A DNA stretch of 47,715 nucleotides from Rubrivivax sp. GTDB taxonomy: Bacteria > Pseudomonadota > Gammaproteobacteria > Burkholderiales > Burkholderiaceae_C. The stretch's first letter is position 1. Each line of letters starts with the position of its first letter. Made by a program: the position numbers and the translations under genes. Shown piece after piece: positions 8,243-15,838 of this stretch. The DNA is taken from NCBI GenBank assembly GCA_026125665.1, contig JAHCKS010000034.1, positions 1 to 47,715 of the forward strand, in the 5' to 3' direction. The notes under the pieces are model-generated. The model did not search any database. It was not told the origin of the DNA and worked only from the letters and a program-made list of their open reading frames with translations.

Positions 8243-9456
8243 TGCGGCGTGTGGTCGTCACCGGCCAGGGCATCGTCTCGAGCCTGGGCAACAACGTGCA
8301 GGAGGTGACCGCCAGCCTGCGCGAAGGCCGCTCGGGCATCCGCTTCAACCCCGTGTACGCCGAGCGCGGCCTGCGCTGCCAGGTCAGCGGCCGGCCGGCG
8401 CTGGAGCTCGAGTCGGCGATCGACCGCCGCACGTTGCGCTTCATGGGCGACGCGGCCGCCTACGCGTACCTGTCGATGCAGCAGGCGGTGCAGCAGTCGG
8501 GGCTGACGCCGGCCGAGATGTCGCACCCGCGCACCGGGCTGGTGGCCGGCAGCGGCGGCGCCTCCAGCTTCAACCAGGTGTGGGCCGCCGACACGCTGCG
8601 CGCCAAGGGCATCAAGCGCGTCGGACCGTTCATGGTCACGCGCACGATGGGCAGCACGGTCTCGGCCTGCCTGTCAACGAGCTTCGCCATCAAGGGCGTC
8701 AACTACTCCATCAGCTCGGCCTGCGCGACCAGTGCGCACTGCATCGGCCACGCCGCGCAGCTGATCGCCTGGGGCCAGCAGGACGTGGTGTTCGCCGGCG
8801 GCGGCGAGGAAGAGGGCTGGGAGCTGTCGCTGCTGTTCGACGCGATGGGGGCGATGTCCAGCGGCTTCAACGACCGCCCCGAGCAGGCCTCGCGCGCCTT
8901 CGACGCTGCGCGCGACGGTTTCGTCATCGCCGGCGGCGGCGGCATGCTGGTGCTGGAGGCGCTCGAGCATGCGCGCGCGCGCGGCGCGCCCATCCTCGCC
9001 GAGCTGGTGGGGTACGGGGCCACCTCCGACGGCCACGACATGGTCGCGCCGTCGGGCGAAGGCGCGGTGCGCTGCATGCGCCAGGCGTTGGCCACCGTGA
9101 AGGCGCCGGTGGACTACATCAACGCGCACGGCACCTCCACGCCGGTGGGCGACGTGGCCGAGCTCGGCGCCGTGCGCGAGGTGTTCGGGTCGTCGGTGCC
9201 GGCCATCAGCTCGACCAAGTCGCTGTCGGGCCACTCGCTGGGGGCTGCCGGCGCGCAGGAGGCCATCTACTCGCTGCTGATGATGCAGCACGGCTTCGCC
9301 GCGGCCTCGGCCAACATCGAGGCGCTCGACCCCGCAGCCGCCGGCCTGCCGGTGCTGCGCGAGCGGCTCGACGCGCCGCTGGCGACGGTGATGTCCAACA
9401 GCTTCGGCTTCGGCGGCACCAACGCTTCGCTGGTGTTCGCGCGCTTCGACGCGTAG
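8242..9456 (+). CDS. fabB: 3-oxoacyl-ACP synthase I
   Basis: A 404-residue beta-ketoacyl-ACP synthase of the FabB type, which elongates cis-3-decenoyl-ACP produced by FabA. The catalytic triad is visible: Cys in [10 protein letters not shown], His in [11 protein letters not shown], and the second His in GHSLGAAGA. The C-terminal [12 protein letters not shown] motif is also typical. Start overlaps the fabA stop, so expression is coupled. Gene pair and catalytic residues make FabB rather than FabF the best call. Just after the stop lie two large inverted-repeat elements that may serve as transcription terminators. Confidence 0.95.
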   Translation: MRRVVVTGQGIVSSLGNNVQEVTASLREGRSGIRFNPVYAERGLRCQVSGRPALELESAIDRRTLRFMGDAAAYAYLSMQQAVQQSGLTPAEMSHPRTGLVAGSGGASSFNQVWAADTLRAKGIKRVGPFMVTRTMGSTVSACLSTSFAIKGVNYSISSACATSAHCIGHAAQLIAWGQQDVVFAGGGEEEGWELSLLFDAMGAMSSGFNDRPEQASRAFDAARDGFVIAGGGGMLVLEALEHARARGAPILAELVGYGATSDGHDMVAPSGEGAVRCMRQALATVKAPVDYINAHGTSTPVGDVAELGAVREVFGSSVPAISSTKSLSGHSLGAAGAQEAIYSLLMMQHGFAAASANIEALDPAAAGLPVLRERLDAPLATVMSNSFGFGGTNASLVFARFDA

Positions 9457-9507
9457 GCGCGCCCGCTCTCGAGAAGCTGAACCTTGCTTCATGCGGCGTT
9501 GCGGCGC

Positions 9508-9642
9508 GCGAGTCCGAGGCCGCGGGGGGCCGCTCAGGGGCTCGGCACCCGAACACACGGCGCACCGCCGCCTGCGCTCCAGGGTCGGTGGCCGCGCCTC
9601 GGGTGCCAAGCCCTGAGCGGCCCCCCGCGACCTCGGACTCGC
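9508..9642. repeat. Inverted-repeat element, copy 1
   Basis: Arms 9508-9552 and 9599-9642 are near-perfect reverse complements (two mismatches and one single-base gap) around a 46-base loop. The inner arm core reads GGCCGCTCAGGGG then CTCGGCACCCGA. The loop begins with ACACACGG and ends with CCGCGCC. The neighbouring element at 9735-9857 has the same inner core and loop ends in opposite orientation. It could fold as a very stable hairpin after fabB. No transposase is present, so this is MITE- or REP-like. Confidence 0.85.
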
Positions 9643-9734
9643 TCGAGGCGCTCGTGGTCTTCGCGCGCCAACATTCGAACGGTGGCACGGGCGCCGCGAT
9701 CGCCGCCCGCACGGATACCACCCACGTACGTCGA

Positions 9735-9857
9735 GGGCCGATGCCGTGGGGCCGCTCAGGGCATGGCACCCGAGGCGCGGCGGCGACGGTGACATTCGCT
9801 CGGACCGTCGTCGTGTGTTCGGGTGCCATGCCCTGAGTGGCCCCACGGCATCGGCCC
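9735..9857. repeat. Inverted-repeat element, copy 2 (opposite orientation)
   Basis: Arms 9735-9773 and 9819-9857 are 39 bases each with a single mismatch, around a 45-base loop. Inner arm core GGCCGCTCAGGGCATGGCAC. The loop reads, on the reverse strand, like the loop of copy 1 at both ends (ACACACG... and ...CCGCGCC), so this copy is inverted relative to the first. The outer 12 bases of the arms differ from copy 1. The 92 bases between the two elements show no gene. The rest of 9457-9935 also holds no convincing coding sequence. Confidence 0.85.
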
Positions 9858-9935
9858 GGCGCGCCGTGATTGGGGGGGGACGCCCACAGCTTCTTCGCGA
9901 ACGCCGGGCGCAGTCACGGGCCTGGGATGCTCAGA

Positions 9936-10883
9936 TCAGGCGGCGCGCGTCTCGCGGACGGCTTCGCCACCGGGCTCGACGGCCGGCCCGCCCGGGCCGG
10001 CGGCCGCAGCCGCGGCACCGGGCTCGCCCAGCAGCTCGCCGACGAGGCGGTCCTTCTCCTTCCACTGCTGCTCGACCCAGCGGCCGAGCCTGACGACGTG
10101 CGCGCGCTCGGCGGCGTGCTCGACGCCACACAGCTCCGCCGGGATGGCGCGCTGCTGCACGCGCACGATCACGGCCTCGAGCCGGCCGCACAGCAGGTCC
10201 CAGAAGGTCGGCGTCCCGAGCGGGTAGACGATGGTCACGTCGAGCAGGGCCTGGAACTGCTCGCCCATCGTCGCCAGCGCCACCGACAGGCCACCGATCT
10301 TCGGCCGCAGCAGGTGCCGGTAGGGGCTCTTCTCCTGCGCGCGCTTGGCCGGCGTGGCGCGCGTGCCCTCGACGAAGTTCATCACCGAGGTGGGGATCTG
10401 CTTGAACTTCTCGCAGGCGCGGCGCGTGGTCTCGAGGTCCTTGCGCAGCGCGCCCTTGCTCCTGCCGCGGCTCATGAACGGGAAATCCAGCGCCCACCAG
10501 GCCAGGCCGATCACCGGCACCCAGATCAGCTCGCGCTTGAGGAAGAACTTCAGGAACGGGATGCGGCCGTGGAACACGCGCTGCAGCACGAGGATGTCGA
10601 CCCAGGTCTGGTGGTTGCTGGCCACGAGGTACCAGCCGCGCGGGTCCAGGCCCTCCAGGCCCTGCACGTCCCAGCGGGCGCCGGGGCGCACGGCGGCGAT
10701 CCAGCCGTTGTTGACGGCCACCCAGCCCGACGCCAGCGCCGCCAGCGCGCGGTCGGCCAGGCGCCGCACGGCCGGCACCGGCACGAGCAGCTTGAGCAGG
10801 GCCGGCGGCACCAGGCTCAACGCCACCACGAGCGTGTTCAGCCCGAGGATGAAGCCGGTCAAGGCGCCGCGCAGGAGTTGCAT
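9936..10883 (-). CDS. PlsC-like lysophospholipid acyltransferase
   Basis: A 315-residue acyltransferase of the LPLAT/PlsC superfamily, resembling E. coli YihG more than PlsC itself. The HX4D motif is NHQTWVD, and the second motif is FVEGTR. A hydrophobic N-terminal helix (about residues 10-40) anchors it in the inner membrane. The C-terminal 35 residues are Ala/Gly/Pro-rich and probably disordered. Start ATG at 10883 (MQLLRGAL); longer in-frame extensions upstream are not hydrophobic or conserved-looking. It is expected to transfer acyl chains to the sn-2 position of lysophosphatidate. It is divergent from nrdD and convergent with fabAB. Confidence 0.85.
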   Translation of the reverse strand: MQLLRGALTGFILGLNTLVVALSLVPPALLKLLVPVPAVRRLADRALAALASGWVAVNNGWIAAVRPGARWDVQGLEGLDPRGWYLVASNHQTWVDILVLQRVFHGRIPFLKFFLKRELIWVPVIGLAWWALDFPFMSRGRSKGALRKDLETTRRACEKFKQIPTSVMNFVEGTRATPAKRAQEKSPYRHLLRPKIGGLSVALATMGEQFQALLDVTIVYPLGTPTFWDLLCGRLEAVIVRVQQRAIPAELCGVEHAAERAHVVRLGRWVEQQWKEKDRLVGELLGEPGAAAAAAGPGGPAVEPGGEAVRETRAA

Positions 10884-11107
10884 CGCAGATGGACCACGCC
10901 GCCAGATGGCGGTTCGACCGCTGCAATTCTGCGCCAGGCGGCCGGCGGCCTCTCGCGCATCGACGTGTGCACCGCACATGGCCTCCCGCAAGGCTCGACA
11001 CCGTGGCCCGCCGCAGCTTGCCGGGCCTCGGGCCTGGTGGATCGAGCCTTGACGAAGCGCCACGCGCCGATCTGAAGAAGAACCCGCGGCCCGCCCGCCG
11101 CCGCCGG

Positions 11108-11127
11108 TTCTTGAACCCGGTCAAGAA
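11108..11127 (+). promoter_or_regulatory. FNR/Anr-like box before nrdD
   Basis: TTCTTGA and TCAAGAA form a perfect 7-base inverted repeat with a 6-base spacer. The core TTGAA-CCCG-GTCAA matches FNR consensus TTGAT-N4-ATCAA at 8 of 10. A TATAGG-like -10 lies at 11175-11180, placing the box at about -68, a class I position. The nrdD ATG is at 11219, after a GGAGAG Shine-Dalgarno. Anaerobic activation of class III ribonucleotide reductase by FNR-type factors is established. The remainder of 10884-11218 shows no gene. Confidence 0.7.
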
Positions 11128-11218
11128 AACGAGAGGTCGCACTGCACACGGCGTTGCGGGCACTACCGGTAGCGTATAGGCTGGCGCCCCACGCTACATC
11201 TAGTGTCCCGGAGAGTGC

Positions 11219-13240
11219 ATGTCGGAGCCGCTGCCCCCTCTGCCCGGCCATGTCCTGAAGCGCGACGGTCGCGTCGCCGCGTTCGACCCGGCGAAGATCG
11301 TCGACGCGCTGGCCCGCGCCGGCACTGCCACCGGCGCGTTCGAGCGCGCCGAGGCCGAGCGGCTGGCGCTGCAGGGCGTGCTGCCGCGGCTGCGCGCCAG
11401 CGGCGCGCCCACGCCGCCCATCGAACAGATCCAGGATGCCGTCGAGGCGACGCTGTTCGACGCCGGCCACCGCCGCACGTTGCGCGCCTACACCGTCTAC
11501 CGCGAGCAGCACCGCCGCCTGCGCGACACGCGCAGGACGCTGGTGGACGTGCAGGCGGCGATGGACGAGTACCTCGAGCAGCGCGACTGGCGCATCAGCG
11601 CCAACGCCAACCAGGGCTGGAGCCTGGGCGGGCTGATCCTGAACGTGTCGGGCAAGGTGGTCGCCAACTACTGGCTCGACCATGTCTACCCGCCCGAGGT
11701 CGGCCGGGCGCACCGCGATGCCGACATCCACATCCACGACCTCGACATGCTGAGTGGCTACTGCGCCGGCTGGTCGCTGCGCACGCTGCTCGCCGAAGGG
11801 CTGAACGGCGTGCCCGGCAAGGTGGAGGCGGGGCCGCCCAGGCACCTCTCGAGCGTGGTCGGCCAGATCGTGAACTTCCTCGGCACGCTGCAGAACGAGT
11901 GGGCGGGTGCGCAGGCCTTCAGCTCGTTCGACACCTACCTCGCGCCGTACGTGCGCAAGGACCAGCTCTCGTACGAGCAGGTGCGCCAGTGCATCCAGGA
12001 GCTGATCTACAACCTCAACGTGCCCAGCCGCTGGGGCACGCAGACGCCGTTCACCAACCTCACCTTCGACTGGACCTGTCCCGAGGACCTGCGCGAGCAG
12101 GTGCCGGTGATCGCCGGCGAGGAGATGCCCTTCGCCTACGGTGACCTGCAGGCCGAGATGGACCTGATCAACCGCGCCTACAACGAGGTGATGACCGGCG
12201 GCGACGCAAAGGGGCGCGTGTTCACCTTCCCGATCCCCACCTACAACATCACCAAGGACTTCGACTGGCACACGCCGAACGCCCAGGCGCTGTTCGAGAT
12301 GACGGCGCGCTACGGGCTGCCGTACTTCCAGAACTTCGTCAACTCGGATCTGGAGCCGCACATGGTGCGCAGCATGTGCTGCCGGCTGCAGCTGGACCTG
12401 CGCGAGCTGCTCAAGCGCGGCAACGGGCTGTTCGGCTCGGCCGAGCAGACCGGCTCGGTCGGCGTGGTCACCGTCAACTGCGCGCGCCTGGGCCACCTGC
12501 ACGCGGGCGACGAGGCGGCGCTCTTCGCGCGCCTGGACGAGCTGCTCACGCTCGGCCGGACGAGCCTCGAGATCAAGCGCAAGGTCGTGCAGCGCCTCAT
12601 CGACCAGGGCCTCTTCCCCTACACCCGGCGCTACCTCGGCACGCTGCGCAACCACTTCTCGACGCTGGGCGTGAACGGCCTGAACGAGACGGTCCGCAAC
12701 TTCACGCACGACCGCGAGGACATCACCACCCCCTGGGGCCAGGCCTTCGCCGAGCGGCTGCTCGACCACGTGCGCGAGTGCATGGTGCGTTTCCAGGAGC
12801 AGACGGGGCACCTGTACAACCTCGAGGCCACGCCGGCCGAAGGCACCACCTACCGCTTCGCGAAGGAAGACCGCAAGCGCTTTCCAGGCATCCTGCAGGC
12901 CGGCACGCCCGAGCAGCCCTACTACACCAACAGCTCGCAGCTGCCGGTGGGCTTCACCGACGATCCGTTCGAGGCGCTCGAACGCCAGGAGCCGCTGCAG
13001 CGCAAGTACACCGGCGGCACCGTGCTGCACCTGTACATGAGCGAGCCGCTGTCCAGCGCCGCCGCCTGCCGCGAGCTGGTGCGCCGCGCGCTCGCCAACT
13101 ACCGCCTGCCCTACATCACCGTGACGCCGACCTTCTCCATCTGCCCGACGCACGGCTACCTGGCGGGCCGCCACGACTACTGCCCCAGGTGCGACGACGA
13201 GCGCCTGGCGCGCAAGCGGCGCGAGCTCGCCGCGGCCTGA
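11219..13240 (+). CDS. nrdD: Anaerobic NTP reductase NrdD, large part (lacks glycyl-radical domain)
   Basis: A 673-residue class III ribonucleotide reductase catalytic subunit, reducing ribonucleoside triphosphates under anoxia. An N-terminal ATP-cone begins with VLKRDGRVAAFDPAKI. The central ten-stranded barrel region includes NVPSRWGTQTPFTNLTFDW and a MCCRLQLDLREL segment. Near the C-terminus, Cys642-x2-His645 and Cys655-x2-Cys658 (SICPTHGYL, DYCPRC) form the metal-binding site. The protein stops 15 residues after Cys658, before the glycyl-radical motif RVxGY, which is encoded by the next ORF in the same frame. The pieces are separated by one TGA and 48 bases. GGAGAG ribosome binding site; FNR-like box upstream. 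Confidence 0.93.
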   Translation: MSEPLPPLPGHVLKRDGRVAAFDPAKIVDALARAGTATGAFERAEAERLALQGVLPRLRASGAPTPPIEQIQDAVEATLFDAGHRRTLRAYTVYREQHRRLRDTRRTLVDVQAAMDEYLEQRDWRISANANQGWSLGGLILNVSGKVVANYWLDHVYPPEVGRAHRDADIHIHDLDMLSGYCAGWSLRTLLAEGLNGVPGKVEAGPPRHLSSVVGQIVNFLGTLQNEWAGAQAFSSFDTYLAPYVRKDQLSYEQVRQCIQELIYNLNVPSRWGTQTPFTNLTFDWTCPEDLREQVPVIAGEEMPFAYGDLQAEMDLINRAYNEVMTGGDAKGRVFTFPIPTYNITKDFDWHTPNAQALFEMTARYGLPYFQNFVNSDLEPHMVRSMCCRLQLDLRELLKRGNGLFGSAEQTGSVGVVTVNCARLGHLHAGDEAALFARLDELLTLGRTSLEIKRKVVQRLIDQGLFPYTRRYLGTLRNHFSTLGVNGLNETVRNFTHDREDITTPWGQAFAERLLDHVRECMVRFQEQTGHLYNLEATPAEGTTYRFAKEDRKRFPGILQAGTPEQPYYTNSSQLPVGFTDDPFEALERQEPLQRKYTGGTVLHLYMSEPLSSAAACRELVRRALANYRLPYITVTPTFSICPTHGYLAGRHDYCPRCDDERLARKRRELAAA

Positions 13241-13288
13241 ACTTCCCCGACCGACCCACATACACACACACACCGAGGAGCTCCTGCG

Positions 13289-13486
13289 ATGACCCCCGTC
13301 ACCACCCTGCCAACCCCGACGGTCGTCACGCTCACCGATGCCGAGCGCCAGCGCTGCGAGGTCTGGACCCGCGTCATGGGGTATCACCGGCCGGTGGCCT
13401 CGTTCAACACCGGCAAGAAGGGCGAGTTCTGCGAACGCCGTCACTTCGAGGAAGCGCGCGCCGGCCTCGCCCACGCCGCGGTGTGA
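13289..13486 (+). CDS. Separately encoded NrdD glycyl-radical domain
   Basis: A 65-residue ORF carrying what is normally the extreme C-terminus of NrdD: RCEVWTRVMGYHRPVASFN followed by GKKGEFCERRHF. Gly31 in RVMGY is the expected radical-bearing glycine, activated by NrdG. It has its own Shine-Dalgarno, GAGGAG eight bases before the ATG, and the preceding 16 codons back to the nrdD TGA are open and in the same frame. A short CA repeat lies in that linker. Either the enzyme works as two polypeptides, or TGA is read through, or the gene is broken. Its stop overlaps the nrdG start (GTGTGA), so it is translated as part of the operon. Confidence 0.88.
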   Translation: MTPVTTLPTPTVVTLTDAERQRCEVWTRVMGYHRPVASFNTGKKGEFCERRHFEEARAGLAHAAV

Positions 13487-14211
13487 ACCCGGGCCGGGTG
13501 GCCGCGGCCTTGCGCGTCGGCGGCCTGCAGCCGTTCACGAGCATCGACTACCCCGGCGCGCTGGCCGCCGTCGTGTTCGTGCAGGGCTGCCCCTGGCGCT
13601 GCCCCTTCTGCCACAACCCGCACCTGCAGCCGCGCTCCGGCGCCGCGGGTGGCGCCGGCCCGCCGTGGCCCGAGCTGCGCGCCTGGCTGCAGCGCCGGGC
13701 GCGTGTGCTCGACGCGGTGGTCTTCAGCGGCGGCGAGCCGACGCAGGACCCGGCGCTGCCGGACGCGATGCGCGAGGCGCGCGCGCTTGGCTACCGCGTC
13801 GGGCTGCACAGCGCGGGCATGTCGCCCCGCCGGCTGCAGGCCGTGCTGCCGCTGGTGGACTGGGTCGGGCTGGACGTCAAGGCGCCGCTGGACGACGACG
13901 CGCTGCACGACCGCATGAGCGGCGTTCGCGGCGCGGCGGGCGCGGTGCGCGACAGCGTGCGCGCCGTGGTCGCCAGCGGCGTGGCCCACGAGTGCCGCAC
14001 CACCGTGCATGCCGAGCTGCTGGCCGCCGGCGCGCTGCGGCGAATGCCCGCGCAGCTGCGCGCGCTCGGCGTGCGGCATTGGGCGCTGCAGGCCTGCCGC
14101 GAGCCCGCCGAGCGACCGACACACCCGGCCGCGGCCACGTGGCCCGGTCCGGCCTTGCTGGACGAGCTGCAGCGGGCGTTTCCGGGCTTGACCCTCCGGC
14201 CTGCGGGCTGA
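13483..14211 (+). CDS. nrdG: NrdD-activating radical SAM enzyme
   Basis: A 242-residue radical SAM activase. The Cx3Cx2C cluster motif CPWRCPFCHN binds the [4Fe-4S] used to cleave S-adenosylmethionine, and FSGGEPTQDP is the GGE motif. It begins with LQPFTSIDYPG, typical of NrdG-type activases that install the glycyl radical on NrdD. The start is GTG 13483, overlapping the glycyl-domain stop; GTG 13498 is an alternative. It is longer than E. coli NrdG (about 154 residues) but matches the longer NrdG subfamily. Convergent with ubiT, with a GC-rich hairpin between. Confidence 0.92.
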   Translation: MNPGRVAAALRVGGLQPFTSIDYPGALAAVVFVQGCPWRCPFCHNPHLQPRSGAAGGAGPPWPELRAWLQRRARVLDAVVFSGGEPTQDPALPDAMREARALGYRVGLHSAGMSPRRLQAVLPLVDWVGLDVKAPLDDDALHDRMSGVRGAAGAVRDSVRAVVASGVAHECRTTVHAELLAAGALRRMPAQLRALGVRHWALQACREPAERPTHPAAATWPGPALLDELQRAFPGLTLRPAG

Positions 14212-14235
14212 GGCCGCTCATCCGGCTGCACGCAC

Positions 14236-14289
14236 GGGCCCTCGAGCCGGGCGCGCCACGACGCGCGCCCCGTTACCCGAGGGCCGGGC
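14236..14289. terminator. GC-rich hairpin between convergent nrdG and ubiT
   Basis: An imperfect nested inverted repeat. The inner stem CGGGCGCGC pairs with GCGCGCCCCG, and the outer GGGCCCTCG pairs with CGAGGGCC. It sits between the stops of nrdG (14211) and ubiT (14312), where a bidirectional terminator would be expected. There is no T-run, so intrinsic termination is uncertain. Confidence 0.45.
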
Positions 14290-14311
14290 CCCGGCACGGC
14301 GCCACGCGCCG

Positions 14312-14803
14312 TCAGCGCCACAAGGGGCCGATGGCGTCGAGCGCGTTCTTCAGCTCGAGCCCGAACTCGGTGTCGCCTTCCATCACCAGCTCGCGGTCGA
14401 AGAAGAGGCGGTCGGCGTCGTCCTCGCCGCGCACCAGGCGCCACAGCGCCCGCGCGGTGGCGCGCACCACGAGCACCGGCGGCCGCCCGGGCCCCGCCGC
14501 GGCGAAGCCGCGCTCACCGAGCACGAGGCGCACGCGCAGGCCCGCTTCGACGACCTCGAGCTCGACGACGCGGCCGGCGAGCGAGCGCCGCTGCGACCCG
14601 GCCAGCCGCGGCAGCAGCACGCGGTCGAGCAGCAGCGCCGCCACCAGCGAAGGCGGCTGCGGCGGCAGGCGCCGCACGATGCCGCGCAGCCGCGTGGCCG
14701 CCCCGCCAAGGGCGGCTTGCGCCGGGGCCGCCAGGCCCGGCAGCGGCCACCCGGCTGGACGCTCCGGTGGCGGGGTGTGAGAGCGGCCGACCGGGCCGTG
14801 CAT
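14312..14803 (-). CDS. ubiT: Ubiquinone biosynthesis accessory factor UbiT
   Basis: A 163-residue SCP2-domain protein. The C-terminal segment RLFFDRELVMEGDTEFGLELKNALDAI is diagnostic of UbiT (YhbT), the lipid-binding partner in oxygen-independent ubiquinone synthesis. The N-terminal 35 residues are proline-rich. It has an AGGAAGGAG Shine-Dalgarno overlapping the end of ubiV, with its ATG 16 bases after the ubiV stop. It completes a ubiU-ubiV-ubiT operon. UbiT is thought to bind prenylated intermediates for UbiU-UbiV hydroxylation. Confidence 0.9.
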   Translation of the reverse strand: MHGPVGRSHTPPPERPAGWPLPGLAAPAQAALGGAATRLRGIVRRLPPQPPSLVAALLLDRVLLPRLAGSQRRSLAGRVVELEVVEAGLRVRLVLGERGFAAAGPGRPPVLVVRATARALWRLVRGEDDADRLFFDRELVMEGDTEFGLELKNALDAIGPLWR

Positions 14804-14818
14804 GACGCGCGCTCCTTC

Positions 14819-15838
14819 CTACGTCGCGCCGGCGATATCCAGCGCGAGCCCGGCCATGCCGGGCCGGCGGTGCGCGAACCCGTTGACCAGCGCACCGGGC
14901 AGCCCGAGGCCGTGCAACTCGGCCGCCGCGTCCTCGGCCGGCCGGCCGTGGTTGTAGACGCCGTCGAAGCAGCGCAGCACGTCGACGAACCCACTGGCGC
15001 AGGGCGACAGGCGCACGCGTGCGACGCCGGCAGCGCGCAGCGCGCCGGCCTCGGCGAGCAGCGCGTGCACGCCGGCCGACTGCGTCTGGATGCCGTTCAG
15101 CACGAGGAAGGGCTGGCCCTCGGTGGTGGCAAGCAGCAGCCCGTCGGCGTCGTCGCGGCAGCGGAACTCGCAGCCGTCCTTGGGCAGCCGGTGGTGGCGC
15201 GCGGTGAAGCAGCGCGCCGAGAACGCCAGCGGCAGGCGGCCGAAGCCGAACACCTCGGTGGCCACCGGGCCGGCAGGCCCGCGCACGGGGTCGCTGGGCG
15301 GGTTGGCCGCGGCCACCGCGTCCAGCGGCAGCTCCACCGGCGCCACCCAGGTGCCGGCACCCAGCGCCGCGTGCTCGGCCAGCGCGGCGCGGCTGTAGAC
15401 GTTGACATGCGGGCCGAGCACGAACGGCAGCCGCCCGGGCCGCACCACGCGCTCGGTGGCGAGCACGCGCAGCGCCGAGGCGTCGCCGGCCTCGACCGCG
15501 AACTCGTCCTGCGCGGCGATGCGGCGCATCGTGCGCAGCTCGGCTTCGCCGGCCAGCAGCGCCTGCGTCGCCAGCACCACGTCCTTGCCCGCCGCGGCGA
15601 GGTCGCGCGCAAGCGCGATCCAGTCCGCGTGCCGCATCTCGTTGCGGCGCGAGCACACCACCTCGCCCAGCACCACGGTGCGCGCGGGGCTCTCGGCCAC
15701 ATCGGCGTAGAAGGCGGTGAGCGCGGGGCGCGGCCACCAGTACAGCACCGGGCCGACGGTCAGCTCGATGCGCGGGTCGATCGTCGGACTCATCGCGGGA
15801 AGTCGGGGGGCAGGCGCCGTCGACAGGCGGGCATTCAT
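14819..15838 (-). CDS. ubiV: O2-independent ubiquinone hydroxylase subunit UbiV
   Basis: A U32-peptidase-family protein, 339 residues from ATG 15838 (which overlaps the ubiU stop, ATGA) or 324 from ATG 15793, which is closer to the normal start before the ELTVGPVLYWWPR segment. Four-cysteine-type Fe-S ligands are suggested by VVCSRRNEMRH, SARCFTARHH, DGCEFRCRDD and LSPCASGF. UbiV forms a complex with UbiU that hydroxylates ubiquinone precursors using prephenate instead of O2. The arrangement behind ubiU and before ubiT is conserved in denitrifying proteobacteria. The first 15 residues are low complexity. Confidence 0.9.
   Translation of the reverse strand: MNARLSTAPAPRLPAMSPTIDPRIELTVGPVLYWWPRPALTAFYADVAESPARTVVLGEVVCSRRNEMRHADWIALARDLAAAGKDVVLATQALLAGEAELRTMRRIAAQDEFAVEAGDASALRVLATERVVRPGRLPFVLGPHVNVYSRAALAEHAALGAGTWVAPVELPLDAVAAANPPSDPVRGPAGPVATEVFGFGRLPLAFSARCFTARHHRLPKDGCEFRCRDDADGLLLATTEGQPFLVLNGIQTQSAGVHALLAEAGALRAAGVARVRLSPCASGFVDVLRCFDGVYNHGRPAEDAAAELHGLGLPGALVNGFAHRRPGMAGLALDIAGAT

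Noticed and set aside
9508-9857. Inverted repeats as a CRISPR array or integron attC sites
   Set aside because: Only two copies in opposite orientation, no regular spacers, no cas or integrase genes and no attC core (GTTRRRY) signature.
13256-13271. Short CA-dinucleotide run as a phase-variation switch
   Set aside because: It lies outside both coding parts, between the nrdD stop and the next Shine-Dalgarno; length change would not shift a reading frame of either protein.
13238-13291. TGA in nrdD as a selenocysteine codon
   Set aside because: No selenocysteine is known at this linker position, no obvious SECIS hairpin was seen, and a Shine-Dalgarno with ATG follows, so separate translation is simpler. 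Readthrough is not excluded.
10859-13474. Minus-strand ORF of 871 codons opposite nrdD
   Set aside because: The plus strand encodes unmistakable NrdD motifs; the minus frame has no recognisable domain and crosses the nrdD promoter.
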